Shown: positions 1-11,316, numbered from the stretch's first letter. The stretch is DNA of 64,000 nucleotides from Panax quinquefolius (GCA_020205615.1 CM035164.1:126645537-126709536); one strand, 5' to 3'. Notes: generated from the letters alone by a model not told the origin. Numbers and translations are program-made.

Positions 1-986
1 TGGAAAGCTATGATGGGTCGAGAGATCCTTATGACCATAGTCGAGCGTTTGGCCGATTAATGGATTACTATGACTTTCTTGATCTTTGCTAAATGTCACA
101 CTTTTGTCACTACTTTGAGAAAAGACGCGGCAGACGGTGGATGGGGACTTTACCATCGGATTCTATCTCCTCGTGGGTGAACTTTGTGATAAGTTTCATG
201 CCCGTTTGGAAGCAACCGAAGGAGGAAGCTTCTGAGCTCTTTAAAGACAAGTCCCAGTTCACCAGCGAATCTTTAGGCCCGATATGTAAAGAGGTTTTAG
301 GGAAGCGGTCGGACGGTGTCCGATCTTAATGATCTCAAGTGTTGGATTGTTCGAGAATGGGCTAGATCTAGTTAAATCGGAGAAATTGGTAAAGAAATTG
401 ATGTTTCACCATCCAGAAAAGCTTAGCGAAGCCTTGACAATGAGAGGGCTATATTGTTGTAGAAGAGGCTATGAACAGTTTGAAGAATCCTTCTTTGAGC
501 CAGTTAAAAGAGGTAGATGTTCCCAAGACTGATGTTGATCAGAGAAGAGTTGGAGGATACAACCAAAGGGCAGAAGGTAGTTCGAAGAAGTACAATAACT
601 CGTGGCGACAAGGCAGCAGTCGTACACCTGTTCCTACCCCGAAGGTTAATAAGGTTTACACCCAGTTGAATACAGAGAGGTCGATAATTTTGGATCGGAT
701 TCGAAACCAGCCTTTCTTTGAACCACCTCGTGATAATTACAAAACGGGACATGGCAACCCTCGCAAATATTGTGGTTATCATCAAGCTGCTGGTCATGAC
801 ACTAATGAGTGTTGTAATTTAAAGGATTTTGTAGAAAGCAAGATTAAAAGTGGCTTCTTTGATTCAATATGTGGTACGAGAAAGACCGTCAAGATCGGCG
901 GAGTTATCAATCGCACTGAATTCAAAGCGGTTCAAGTACCGCTTTGTTCAAAATGCTCCAACACCACCGCCAAGGCAAGTCGTTGA
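1..986 (+). pseudogene. Element A gag remnant
   Basis: Gag forms the virus-like particle that packages element RNA. Homology runs across several frames. A YDGSRDPYDH-like segment near the window start and a RRWMGTLPSDSISSW block at about 135-180 match the Retrotrans_gag domain of Tat elements. At 740-850 there is a Cys/His segment with KYCGYHQAAGHDTNEC, the atypical nucleic-acid-binding knuckle usual for this lineage. The three open pieces (93-329, 329-532, 471-986) are in different frames, so the gene as written is broken. The true start is outside the window. Confidence 0.75.
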
Positions 987-1164
987 TGTAATAAGCTGGT
1001 AGGTGCATTGGGAAGTTAGTAGGGAAGAAGAGGAGGTCTTATCTTGATTCGATTATGTCGATATGAGATCTTTACTCTGAAGATTGTGAGGCCTTTCCCG
1101 AGGCTGTTATTTCATTTCTGGATCTGGATTATCCTTTGAGCCCATTGAACCGCATGAAGGGGCA

Positions 1165-1404
1165 TTGGTGATCACAGCGCAAGTGGGCTCGGTGGATGTG
1201 AAACGCATGCTGATAGATAACGGATCTTCGGTGGATATTCTTTATGCCCATGCTTTTCAGAGGATGCATCTCGATGGGCACAAAATGGAGGTTGGACAGG
1301 AGGCTCCTCTATATGGCTTGCAGACGACCGGTCAAAGTAGCGAGCCTTTATTGAACTCCCTGTCATCTTGTGCGGCCCCTCAAAGAAGTGGAGATAACTT
1401 GTAA
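1165..1404 (+). pseudogene. Element A aspartic protease remnant
   Basis: The 79-residue open stretch has the aspartic protease core MLIDNGSSVDILY, in which D-N-G-S replaces the usual D-T/S-G. Variants at the second position are common in Tat elements, so this alone does not prove inactivity. The protease would release Gag and the Pol enzymes from the polyprotein. The frame closes shortly after the core, and the second half of the domain is only faintly visible (an IL-G-P segment near 1445 in another frame). It lies between gag and the pre-RT segment, as expected. Confidence 0.72.
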
Positions 1405-1629
1405 ATTTTATGTTGTGCATGTGGATTTAAACTTACATAACGCCATTTTGGGAAGACCTCGTTGATCGCGCTCTTCAAGTTGTAACCCATCCCACATTTC
1501 AAAATCAAATTCCCACGGCACATGGAGTAGGAGAGGTGATGGGTGATTTAGACTGGCAGAAGATGTTATCGGAACTCTGTCATTTCATACGGAATGGAAA
1601 TTCGATAAACAAAGAAAAGACGATGGCAA

Positions 1630-2656
1630 TTGAAATCGAACCCTTCACCGAAGAAGCGACTCGAACCGTTGGTGATCCCCTGGGGGGCGGAGGAGATTGA
1701 GTTGGTCGTGAGCCGAGACAAGACGGTGAGAATTGGTTCGGGCTTGCGAGAACCTCTTGGACAAATCTTATGGAACTCTTACGATCTTATGTCGATATTT
1801 TTGCATGGGAACCACAAGATATGCACAGAGTTAGCGGAAGGTTCTTTGAGCATAAGCGGAGATAGATCCTTGAAAAAAGCCGGTTAAATCGGAAGAAGGC
1901 GGATATTTGCTCGAGCGTCAAAAGATCATCGATGAAGAGGTTGCAAAATTGCGGGTCACGACTTCATCTACGAGATTGATTACCCAGTGGATAGCAAATG
2001 TAGTATTGATGTGCGAAGCATAATGGAAAGTGGCGAGTTTGCGATCGACTACAAACCTTAATAAGGCTGTCCAGAAGGATTTTATCCTCTGCCCATATCG
2101 ATCGACTAATCGATGCCACTGGGTATATGACTACTAAGTTTTATGGATGCTTTTTGAGGTTATCATCAAATATCCATGTGCAAAGAAGACATTCCAAAAC
2201 AACATTCATTACACACCGCTCAGATTAGGTGTATGCATACACAAAAAATGACTTTTGGCCTCATTAATCTTTGGAGCTACCTACCAAAGGATGATGAACT
2301 TCATATTCGATAGACAGCTGGGGAGGAACATGGAGGTTTATGTAGATGACATGATCGTGAAGAGTATGCAAATTCAGAAACATTTGGACGATCTAGAGGA
2401 GTGCTTTCAAACTATTCGTTATCGTCAACTAAGACTTAACCCGACCAAATGTACTTTTGGCCTTGGTGCTGGAAAATTTCTGGGTTATCTGGTCAGTCAA
2501 AGGGGTATCGAGGCCAATCCAGAGAAGATCCAGGCTATCCTCGACATGAAGACTCCTCGGTCATTCAAAGGCGTTGACGTCATTGGTAGGATTGCGACTT
2601 TAAGGAGGTTTGTCGCCAATCTGCGAGAGAGATGTCTTAGTTCTTTGACACATTGA
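1630..2656 (+). pseudogene. Element A reverse transcriptase remnant
   Basis: RT copies the element RNA into cDNA. A pre-RT segment (1690-1890) resembles the Tat stretch before the fingers domain. From about 2085 to 2255 the fingers and palm entrance (PLPHIDRLIDATG-like, then a FITHR block) can be followed only by changing frames. From 2255 a clean 133-residue frame carries the GATYQRMMN block and the catalytic YVDDM at about residue 29, followed by the thumb with FLGYLVSQRGIEANPEK. The catalytic aspartates are kept, but the frame shifts and stops upstream mean no continuous enzyme is encoded as written. Confidence 0.8.
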
Positions 2657-2699
2657 AGGAATAGAAGAATGCGAAGGCGTTCGGTGGACTTCCAGGGTG

Positions 2700-3560
2700 T
2701 GAGGGCGCTTTCCAAGGTATAAAAGCGTATCTCATCTTGACTCCTTTATTAGTCAAGCTCTGTCCCAGAGAGACTTTATATTTGTACCTTGCGGCGTTTC
2801 TTAGCAGATTGGAGCGATTTTGATTCGGGAGATCGGTGGCGGCGAGATCCGATCTATTACGTCGACCACGCCCCTACGAGATCTTTGAAACCGGTATCTA
2901 ACATTGAGAAATTTGCCTTTGCTTTAATAATTGCCGGAGAAAGCTTGGCGATATTTTCAAGGTCGACTCCTGGTCGTCTACACGGATCAGCCATTGAAGA
3001 AGGTGATGGGCAAGCCAGAGGTCTCGGGTAGACTAGCAGCATGGACTATGGAATTATCCCAATTTTTCATCGAGTATCCTCCCGAAGCGCCATCAAAGGC
3101 CAAGCCACGGGCGACTTTATGGTAGAATGCTCGTTCACCGAAGCGGAATCACGGAGTTCTCCGGGGCCGAATCTTCGACGATCGGCGATGGCGCGTTTCT
3201 TCAGCGAGGTCGGAAAGGCGTGGGCGTTGTATGCAGATGGATCTCTCTGATGGTATTAGTGGGCGAGGATTATTTTAATAAGTCCGGAAGGATTCAAAGT
3301 CCGGTGAGTTATCGATTCGGGTTTAAAGCAACGAACAATGAAAGGTGATTATGAAGCCGTGTTAGCAGTGTCCGATTAGCGAAGAGTCTCGAAGTCCAAC
3401 AATTGATTATCTATAGTGATTCTCGGTTAGTTGTTAAGCGGTTTGTCGGGAGATTATGAAGCTCGTGGAACTCGAATGATCAAATATCTGGCGAATTAAG
3501 AGACCAACTTCAATTTTTCGCCCGCACGAGTTTGAGTATATAAGCGCTGAATGACAATTC
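2700..3560 (+). pseudogene. Element A RNase H plus second (archaeal-like) RNase H remnant
   Basis: RNase H removes the RNA strand during cDNA synthesis. The first segment (about 2745-3125) is scattered over three frames and shows KFAFALI, VYTDQPLKKVMGKPEVSGRL and a final AECS-like end. The second segment (about 3215-3560) shows an LYADGS motif, FKATNNE, an IYSDSRLVV-like block and DALSKL. That is the order of the extra archaeal-type RNase H typical of Tat elements. Both are disrupted. The duplication of the domain is a lineage feature and supports the Tat assignment of element A. Confidence 0.7.
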
Positions 3561-3739
3561 TCTGCTTAGATGCATTGTCGAAACTAGTCACTCTGAGATC
3601 TGGATGTCTTTCATGGATCGGTGTATTTGGAAATTTTCAGCAATGTAGAGTGTTCAAAGACGAAGCGATGATGTGTATCGGCCAAAACAAATTGTTGGAT
3701 GACCCCCTTACATTGAGTATTTGGCGGATGGCGTCCTTC

Positions 3740-4920
3740 GCCGGATCAAATGCTAGCAAAGAAGATCAAGTACAAGAGTACTAATTTTAGTCTTATTGAC
3801 GGGGATCTCTATCGATTGGCATTTTCCTCACCATTATTGAAATGTTTGGCTCCGTCCGAAGCCGAGTATGCTCTTCGGGAAGTTCATGAAGGGATTTGCG
3901 GTGATCATATGGCTGCCAAGTCTTTGGCACATAAAGTACTTCGACAAGGTTACTATTGGCCGACAATTTTCAAAGAAGCTACTGATACGTCAAAAAAATG
4001 CGAAAATGCCATTTCAACAAAGTCGGTCCCCATCGACCAACGGAAGAGTTATACTCGATTCTATCTCTATACCCTACATTTGTTTGGGGGTGGATATATT
4101 GGGACCAGATTACCTAAAGCTAAAGGCCGAGTTAAGCCGTCATAGATTCTTTATTGATTATATGACTAAGTGGGTAGAGGCAAAACCACTTGATCGATAA
4201 TGTGAGCAGGAGTGCCTAAAGTTTATAAAGGAGTGCGTGGTGTTTCGCCGGGATCCCTAAGGTATTGATATCGGACAATGGACTTGATTCGTGGGTTCAA
4301 AATTTGAAGAATTTTTGAGCGATTTGGGATTCAAAGACAAGAAGACTTTCATGGCTCATCCACGGTCGAATGGGCAAGTCGAGGTGACCAATGAGGACTG
4401 TCTTTGAGCGGAATCAGCGTAGATTGGATGAAGCTAAGGGGAGATGGCGGAAGAATTCTTTGGCGTCTTTGTGGGCATACCGAACTACACCAAGGACTAC
4501 TACGGGGGATTCGCCCTTTCGATTGGCCTATGGTACTGATGCCTTAGTCCCAGTCGAGATCGGATCTCCAAGTCTTCGGGTAGGTCAATTCAAAGAAATC
4601 TACAACGATGAAGGATGAAGGCTAACTTGGACTCTTAAGCGAAGTCGAGAGGAAGCTTTAATCAAATTGGCTGCTTATCAACGAAGGGTGGCCAAGCATT
4701 ATAACAAGGGCGTCAAACTTCGTAGATTCGAAGTGGGAGACTTCGTTCTTAGAGAAGCCGAAGCTTCTACGCCTCAAAACACGGGAAAGCTAATCTTAGA
4801 ATTGGGAAGGACCATATGAAGTGATCAAGTACCAAAGCCGGTACTTATCGATTAAAGGCACTCGATGGTTAGAGATCAAGAATAGAATACTTGGCATCTT
4901 TGAAAGCTTCTAAGTATTTT
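3740..4920 (+). pseudogene. Element A integrase remnant
   Basis: Integrase inserts the cDNA. The N-terminal zinc-binding part is visible at 3840-4010 (EVHEGICGDH, then LRQGYYWPT and a Cys pair) in one frame. The core follows in other frames: VDILGP near 4090, IDYMTKWVEAKPL near 4155, a VLISDNG block near 4265, and HPRSNGQVEVTN near 4360, which supplies the D, D and E positions. The frame 4391-4618 gives LWAYRTTPRTTTGDSPFRLAYG. After 4620 a weak C-terminal part (RRVAKHYNKGV, FEVGDFVLR) continues to about 4920. Several frame changes and a stop after KPLDR break it. Confidence 0.78.
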
Positions 4921-5535
4921 CAATAAAGATTAAGTCGGTTTATCGAAGTCATACAATTGTTGGATATTAATAAAAGATCACTTTTCCACAATTTATCACT
5001 TTGGTCCTATTGGTCCGATGGTCACTATGGTGTAAGGAGGTATGGTAGGACTCATTGGCCATTCAAATTATGGTGTAAGGAGAGTAGGAAATGGTAGGAA
5101 TGGTAGCCCCCAGTCCTTTTGGTCCTATATTGATCTTATCGTGGTGGTAAGTCGATGATCACTATTAATCCTTATGTCTTGGTTCTTATCTATTTGTCGT
5201 CAAATTTACTTCACGTATGGTGATCTCACTCTTGATGCAGATGAGTATAAGTTATTTATTTTGTTTAAGTGTTGAGTTCGGTTTATCTAGTTCGATTAAC
5301 TTGAATCACATCCATAAAATTCAATTCACTTCATTGTATAAGTTAAGCTGTTATATGCTATGTCTAATTCAATAGTTCATCTTATTGATACTAAATTATT
5401 GACAAGAAGTCGATCGGAACGAAGTAAGTAATAAAAGGCGATTAAAGATTTATCAATAAACATAAAACGCTCATTTCATTTAAGTCAATTGTAAATTAAT
5501 TACATAAACATAAAAAGTTTAAAGTAGTTAAATAT
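4921..5535 (+). other. Element A spacer between IN and the antisense gene
   Basis: No open frame of note. A G-rich stretch at 5005-5115 holds two direct copies of ATGGTGTAAGGAG and repeated GGTAGGA words. The rest is AT-rich. It would be 3' untranslated sequence for both the sense pol transcript and the antisense accessory gene, whose stop codon is at its right edge. Confidence 0.6.
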
Positions 5536-7914
5536 TTACATAAAACCAAAAACATGATATATATTAGAGCATACGCTTTCATCATCGGAATTGAGCAATG
5601 CCGAGTCCAACTGAGCAGCCGATAGCTTCTCTTTTCCTCGTTCCCGACAGTCCTCGTACCCCTCCGAATAAACCTTCATGATCTCTACATTAAGTTCATC
5701 CGAGTCCCTATACTCTGCCTGAATCTGCTTCCGGAGTTCTTCAGTCAGAACAGGGCCTCGTCCCTCAAGGTCCTTTATTTTATGGCGGAGCTTGTGACGC
5801 TTGGCCTTATGCCTTCGGGCTTCATCTTGAATCTTCGTCTCAGCTTCACCAAGTTGTAGGACTAAGCTTCGATTGGCTGAAGAAAACTCCTCATTTTTCG
5901 CCTTCAGGAGTAAGTTCTCTTCAACCAAACCAGCATTCAGGTTGGTTAGAGTTTGTTGACTGGCTTCGGATGCAGCCAACCCATCCCTTGTGGCCCTTAG
6001 TTTGTCATCGGATGTCTTCAAATCCATCTTAGCCCGATCTAATTCTATCTGAAGACCGTTGATGGTATGAAAAGCATCTTCACGACCAGCTCTTTCTCGA
6101 TCCAAGGTCGATTTCAGCATGTTTATCTCTTGTCGCATGAAATCTTCCTCGGCCTCTCCATTTATGTGTCTCGGACGCAGTCGTCCGAAGACAGCATTAG
6201 CCTGCACATTTTCAAAATATTCAAGTCAAACTTCTAAAATGCTCAAAGGAAAATAGAGATGTAGAGGAAGAAGTGATTGTTATTTACCTTGGCCAAATAA
6301 CTCATTCCCTCGTCGAGAAGATTTCCGTCCGTATGATCACTGAACCGGTGGTCGTCAGTGTGCCGAACGAAAGCTCCGAAGAGGTCAAAAGGAAAGTTAG
6401 CGTTGAACCTGGGCCATAGGGTCGGAGATCCCACAGCCTCGGCATGATAACCTTGACCTGAAGGACCGGGCCGTTCGGGAGAGGGTCTCGACCTTCGGGA
6501 GAGAATGGGAACATTCGGGAGGTATAGGGTCTACATGAATAGTTTTGATTCTGGGATTTGTTTGGAGTGGGTTCTTTGGGTGTCAAAAGCAGGCGGAACT
6601 TGGATGGCTATCGAGTACGTTTCTCTTCTGGATAACGTCGAATTCCTTAAATCACCGTCACCGTCCTCTTGATCTGTATTTCTCTGGGGCACGAAGGTGG
6701 TATAATCAAGACCGAGGAACCCCGAGCTCTTGGCGATTAAGGGGTTATTTTGTTTTGTTTTAATTTTTGATCCTAAGTATATTTCTTGATCGGAGACGAT
6801 CAAGTAAACCGCCTGATCGAGGAATGGTTTTGGAGGTTGGTTCTATTTCTGGTATGGGTTCGGGAGGAGTTACGAGAGAGGCTGACCTGGGTTTTCTGAC
6901 AGCTCTTCTCTTTTGTCGAGGTTGAAGGATCTCTTCTGGTATGAGAACCTCTTGACCTCTGTTTCTTACATTTGAAATTCATCAAGTATGAATTTACGGC
7001 GTTGATTTGCTTGGGGGTAGCCGGTTGGTGTAGCCTCAATTGCTTCCGAAGATTTCCCAGATAAAAAATCTTCGAGCTCCTTTATTTCTAAGGAGCTCGG
7101 TCTGATCAAAGATACTGCACAAATCAAACAATTCTATGTTAAAATTATATATCATAGAAAATTTTCAAAAAATATACATATATGAAATAAGCTGGTACTT
7201 ACATTTATGGTCATATAACCATGCTTGCTTCGAGAGAAGTCCATATTTCCACTCTTCCTTCGGGAAGTTGTCAAAAAGCTCCATCATTTCCACTTCCCGT
7301 TCTTCAGAAACATCTCCGAAGTCAGCAGATATTTTTTCATCAGTTGCCCAGTTCGGGAGAGAAGAGATCTCAGGGCCTTTGACGAAAAACCATTTCTCGT
7401 GCCATCCCCTATTGCTCGAAGGGGTGTTCACCAGCGAACGTCTGTCAAATTTTTCTCCAGACTTCGGAGAATGTTTCTTTGAGGGCCTTGAACCCCTTCT
7501 CCTGGATTGTACTATCTTGTAGAGCGAGTGAAGAAGAAGTCCGGTGAGGCTCGACACCCGATTCATGGCGAAGGCCACGAAGGCGAATGTGGATGTAGGA
7601 GTTTGGCACCGTTGTGAAAATCCTACACCCAAAAACCCAAAGAGGGTCACTATAAAGGCGTGAAGGGGGAAGCGAACCCCTTCTCGAAGAAAGTCCGGGA
7701 CTACGGCGTCCATCCTTGGTAGTTGATACATCTTCTCACCGAGCAGGGTACCACAGCGACATGGGTATCCGGAATGTGGAACCGAGTTCGAACCCTCTCA
7801 ATTCAAACCTCGGTTATGCGGAAGGAGTATTGGCACGCGAGAATCTCTCCGTACTCTGTAGTATTCGGAGGGGTTTTGGATTTTCTGTTTGGGATTCGTA
7901 TTCAAGTCCCTCAT
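5536..7914 (-). CDS. Antisense accessory gene of the Tat element (aORF), apparently spliced
   Basis: Read on the minus strand. Exon 1 (7914 to 7203; clean from 7731) has FLREGVRFPLHAFIV and, later, RGWHEKWFFV, which resemble the N-terminal domain called putative gypsy-type transposon (Pfam Transposase_28 as I recall it). A GTAAGT donor begins at 7202 and a GTGCAG acceptor ends at 7115, and the codon phase matches across this 88-bp intron. Exon 2 encodes an acidic then basic, proline-rich linker (PRQKRRAVRKPR near 6900) and ends at 6288 with DEGMSYLAK, followed by a GTAAAT donor. Its acceptor ends at 6202 (86-bp intron, phase 0). The last exon (6201-5536) is a strong coiled coil of about 200 residues ending VFGFM. 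Breaks: frameshifts near 7750 and 6968 and a stop near 6760; a third intron ending at an ATGTAG around 6535 is possible. Its function is unknown. Confidence 0.68.
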
Positions 7915-8345
7915 GAAGATTAGGGTTTGGTGGAATCGCGGTGATGGGTGTTACAAGTATGGGAGAACTCATTGAGGTTTTGGGAAGCCATTTGTGACGA
8001 TTTATTCGCAGAGAGAAATCGAGAAAGTTTAGAAAGGCGCTTGAATTTCAAATGAGCAGTAAAAGCGTCAAATTTGGTAAAGTTGTCTTTTTATCTTGTG
8101 ATTTTACGGTGTTCAAAGGCGGGTGCATTAAATGCTAGTAATAATTTGGAATTTGAATGGGAAGCGTCCAGGTTTTGGTTAGGGTATTTAATGGATAGAG
8201 TCTTTTCTGAATTGGGCCCTTAAATTCCTTTCATTTATTTCATGAACGATAAATGGGTACGTTTTTAATTACATCTTGTTATTTATTGATTCTCAAGTAA
8301 AATATCATAGATTGTTTATAGTTTTCTATTAAACATTCATTCAAC
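7915..8345. other. Element A spacer upstream of the antisense gene
   Basis: AT-rich sequence with no convincing frame, between the putative start of the antisense gene and the PPT. If the antisense gene has its own promoter it should lie here or in the LTR. I cannot point to a convincing TATA box on the minus strand. Confidence 0.5.
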
Positions 8346-8362
8346 AAAAACTAGGGGGGCAA
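8346..8362 (+). other. Element A polypurine tract
   Basis: A-rich then G-rich run (core CTAGGGGGGCAA) directly before the TGTTGGG start of the LTR. It is the expected primer site for plus-strand cDNA synthesis. Confidence 0.7.
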
Positions 8363-9026
8363 TGTTGGGTCATGATATTTTATCTCTTTGGGCCGAGTGT
8401 ATTGGGCTTATTCTTTTTATTCTATTGGGCCTTTATTATTGAATTATGAAAATCATTAAGCCCAATCATCATATTATTTTCATTTTAAACTTATAAGATC
8501 GGGAATTGGTCGGTGGATCAATCCTTTAGACATTTTAAATATCTGCAATCTTTGACTGTAATGATGAAAAAGCATGTCGGTTGACTAAAGAACTGCCATG
8601 CATTAATGTGGATGGGATCTAATCGATTCGGCGGTAGTAGAAAGTGATGATCAGCGGTGGATAAACTACATGCGGTTCGGCGGGACCCATCGGGTAAAGG
8701 GAATGTGTCGGGTAGTAGTGGGTGTACAAGAATTGAGCGAGAGAGGTATAACTTGGCAAGGAAGTCTCCACCAAGAGTGCGTTCTCATACACTTCCTCAT
8801 TTAGAATCATATATTCACAGAGAATTATTATTATCTCTGAATATCAATACATTAGGCAATATAGCCTCCGTTTTTCGATAAACCTTGTGAATTCATATAC
8901 TGACTCTCACGCCTGAGCTATCCCCCGACGGAATCGCCGTCAAGCTTGTGGTGTTTATTGTGTTTACGTTGCAGGATCAGGACGTTTTAGGTGATTGGGA
9001 CGTGACGAAAGATCTTGGCGTTAACA
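8363..9026 (+). repeat. Element A 3' LTR (664 bp)
   Basis: Starts TGTTGGG after the PPT and ends GTTAACA, giving the short terminal inverted repeat TGTT/AACA. The end is fixed independently, because the next base resumes chromovirus B1's RT coding sequence on the minus strand (ATATCCATGAAGG). The partner 5' LTR is off-window, so LTR identity cannot be used for dating here. Confidence 0.82.
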
Positions 9027-9580
9027 ATATCCATGAAGGCAGCAGGAGCATTAGTCAATCCAAAGGACATGACTAGGAATTCATAATGCCCGTACCGAGT
9101 TCTGAAAGCCGTCTTTTGAATGTCAGCGGTTCTAATCTTCAATTGGTGATATCCAGAACAAAGATCAATCTTAAAAAAGAATTTGGCTCCTTGCAACTGG
9201 TCAAACAGGTCATCAATACGTGGCAATGGATACCTATTTTTGATGGTGACATGATTTAACTCCCGATAATCAATACAAAGTCGCATACTCCCATCTTTCT
9301 TCTTCACGAATAGAGCGAGAGCACCCAAGGAGAAGTACTAGGGACGAATAAAGACAATGTCTAACAATTCCTGCAGTTGGGTCTTTAACTCATGAAGTTC
9401 AATAGAGCCATTCGATATGGGGCTTTGGAAATAGGTTTTGTCTGGGTTCAAGGTCGATACAAAATTCAATTTCACGCTCTGAGGGGTAGGCGAAGAAGTT
9501 CTTGGGAATACGTCGAAAATTTATTAACAATAGAAATATCGCTCAAAAGCGGCGTATTTTTGTTTAAATCGTGACATGAG
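9027..9580 (-). pseudogene. Element B1 reverse transcriptase, truncated by element A
   Basis: The clean frame 9328 down to about 9027 has [60 protein letters not shown] and NAPAAFMDI, which are the fingers and first palm blocks of chromovirus RT. It ends mid-protein at AFMD, before the catalytic IDD block, because element A's LTR begins there. The segment 9335-9580 is the PR-RT connector in broken frames; its sequence parallels 37340-37560 of B3. No enzyme can be made from this copy. Confidence 0.82.
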
Positions 9581-11316
9581 CTAAGAAAGCTTGACATCCG
9601 TTTTCAATAAGCGAATAGCTTTATGGCTTGAGATGACCGTGATTGATTTTAATGGTTTGGTCGTTTGAATTCGCATAATAGGTTGATTAGGAATATGAAA
9701 GCTAACAACCTTACGAAAATAATCAATTTGTGCATGATAAGTAGTTAACCAATCAATCCCTAGAATCACGTCAATTGCAAGTATTTTTAATGAAATAAGA
9801 TCGACGGGTAATGTGAGGGTACCGATTTGAACCAAACAAGACTTATAAACAGTGGATGTAATGAAGGTTTCTCCCAACGGAGTTTCCACAGATAAGTCAA
9901 AGTCTAATTTCTCCGAGTCAAATTTAATCGATGGCGCAAGTAGGAGAAATAAAAGAATGGGTAGAACCGGTATCAAATAAAGTATAGACTTCATTAGAGT
10001 TTATGATAAGCTTACCGTGATGACCTCATTCGGGTTCCTTGCTCTCTCGGGAGGTCACAACAAACGCTTCTCCCAGACACTTCTGGGTTTGACTTTTTTG
10101 GGAATGGCCTTTGGTGCCTCCATCCTAGTTGAATTTGTCTTCGGTAGACGGCGACAAAATCGAGCTAAGTGACCTTCTCTTCCACAATTATAACATGCTT
10201 CGGACGGCATGGTGCAGTTCGGACTGATGTGTCCCGCTTCTCCGCATTTGAAGCATATGATAGGTGGTCTTTCTCCTTCCTTAACAACGGGTGCTGGTGC
10301 TGACGTCTTCCCATCATTGTTGAATCTCTGTTTCTTGAAATGTCCATTCTTATTGTTTTTGGCCGATTACCACCGAAGTGGTTACCGATGTCTGGCCCAT
10401 TGATTCCCTCCACGTTTGTTGTCACCGCTCACGACTACTCTCACTAGTATTATAATTTTTTGTCACCGCTCTCTCTTTTAGTTCGTTGACTCGTTATCGC
10501 GATCCACTAAGCGAGCCCTATTTACAACATCCGAATACAAACACGGTTTATGAGAAATAAGATGTTGGCGCGTATCTCCGACTTCAAACCTCTTAAAACA
10601 TTCGTGCCATTCTCTTCATTATCCACCAAGTGGGATGCAAACCGTGATAACTCGCAGCAAATTTTGCCTCGTATTGCGACATGGTCATATTGTTTTGTTC
10701 CAACGTGATAAACTCCACCTCCTTCATGTGGTGAATACTTTTAGGAAAGTATTTGTCGTTGAACGACTCCTAGAACTTCTCCCAAGATATCTTGATCAAC
10801 GAAGTTGAGTACGTTTCCGATTCCCCCCGATGTCCGCGCCTTTCAAGAACATAAAAGCGTGAAGTGGAACCTTTTGCTCCTCGGAGCATCCCAAGACATC
10901 AAATATCTTGGTAATCGCTTTATCCATGCTCCGCTTGAAGTGGTTTTGGCTCTCCCTTAAACTCCGGTGGTCCAGCTCCTTGAATTGTTTAGCGGTGACC
11001 TTGAGAGTTTTCCGTGTTTCCACCTACGTTTTGGGGGTGAGTCGCTCTCGCTTTCATTGCATAAATTGCATATAAAGCCTCTGAACATTTGATCATTCAT
11101 CATTTGGTCGGTGTTATTATTTTGCGTGAGGATTATCGCCTTCACGATGCACATTATCACGATTATTGATATGTGGTGAATCGGCGATCGCTTTGTGCTC
11201 CATTCTTTATTCTCAACATTCTCGGATGTCATTTTCAGAATCGCCACAAAACAAAAGATTAATTGACATGTAACAATTATCTTTATATTACGACCAAACC
11301 AATAAAATAAAGACAT
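9581..11316 (-). pseudogene. Element B1 gag and protease remnant
   Basis: From right to left, 11023-10796 holds a Gag N-terminal part (KQFKEL, TKIFDVLGCSEEQKVP), 10780-10500 the Retrotrans_gag core in broken frames, and 10265-10150 two zinc knuckles. Reading the codons shows that the second cysteine of both knuckles (CFKC, CYNC) is kept here, unlike in B3. The protease at about 10010-9581 keeps the LFDTGS codons near 9980, followed by the frame SIKFDSEKLDFDLSVETP. That frame includes VILGIDWL, the second conserved block. Frame breaks separate all parts, and several fall in places where the homologous B3 and B2 copies differ by single-base indels. Confidence 0.75.

Larger units (their letters stand above)
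1..9026 (+). mobile_element. Element A: Tat-lineage Ty3/gypsy LTR retrotransposon, 3' part
   Basis: The order gag, PR, RT, RNase H, a second RNase H, IN, antisense accessory gene, PPT, 3' LTR is the arrangement known for the plant Tat group (Ogre, Retand, Grande relatives). The 5' LTR and gag start lie left of the window. Diagnostic signs are the PR motif DNGSSVDILY, the RT block with YVDDM, and the late IN motif LWAYRTTPRTT. The 3' LTR ends at 9026 exactly where the reading of chromovirus B1's RT (minus strand) breaks off, so A is inserted in B1. The likely target duplication is the 5 bases from 9027 (ATATC), but the left partner is off-window. All sense frames are broken by stops and shifts. 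Confidence 0.88.

Noticed and set aside
7136..7522. Plus-strand 128-codon open frame
   Set aside because: It lies opposite exon 1 of the antisense accessory gene, which has family resemblance and splice signals. The plus frame has none.
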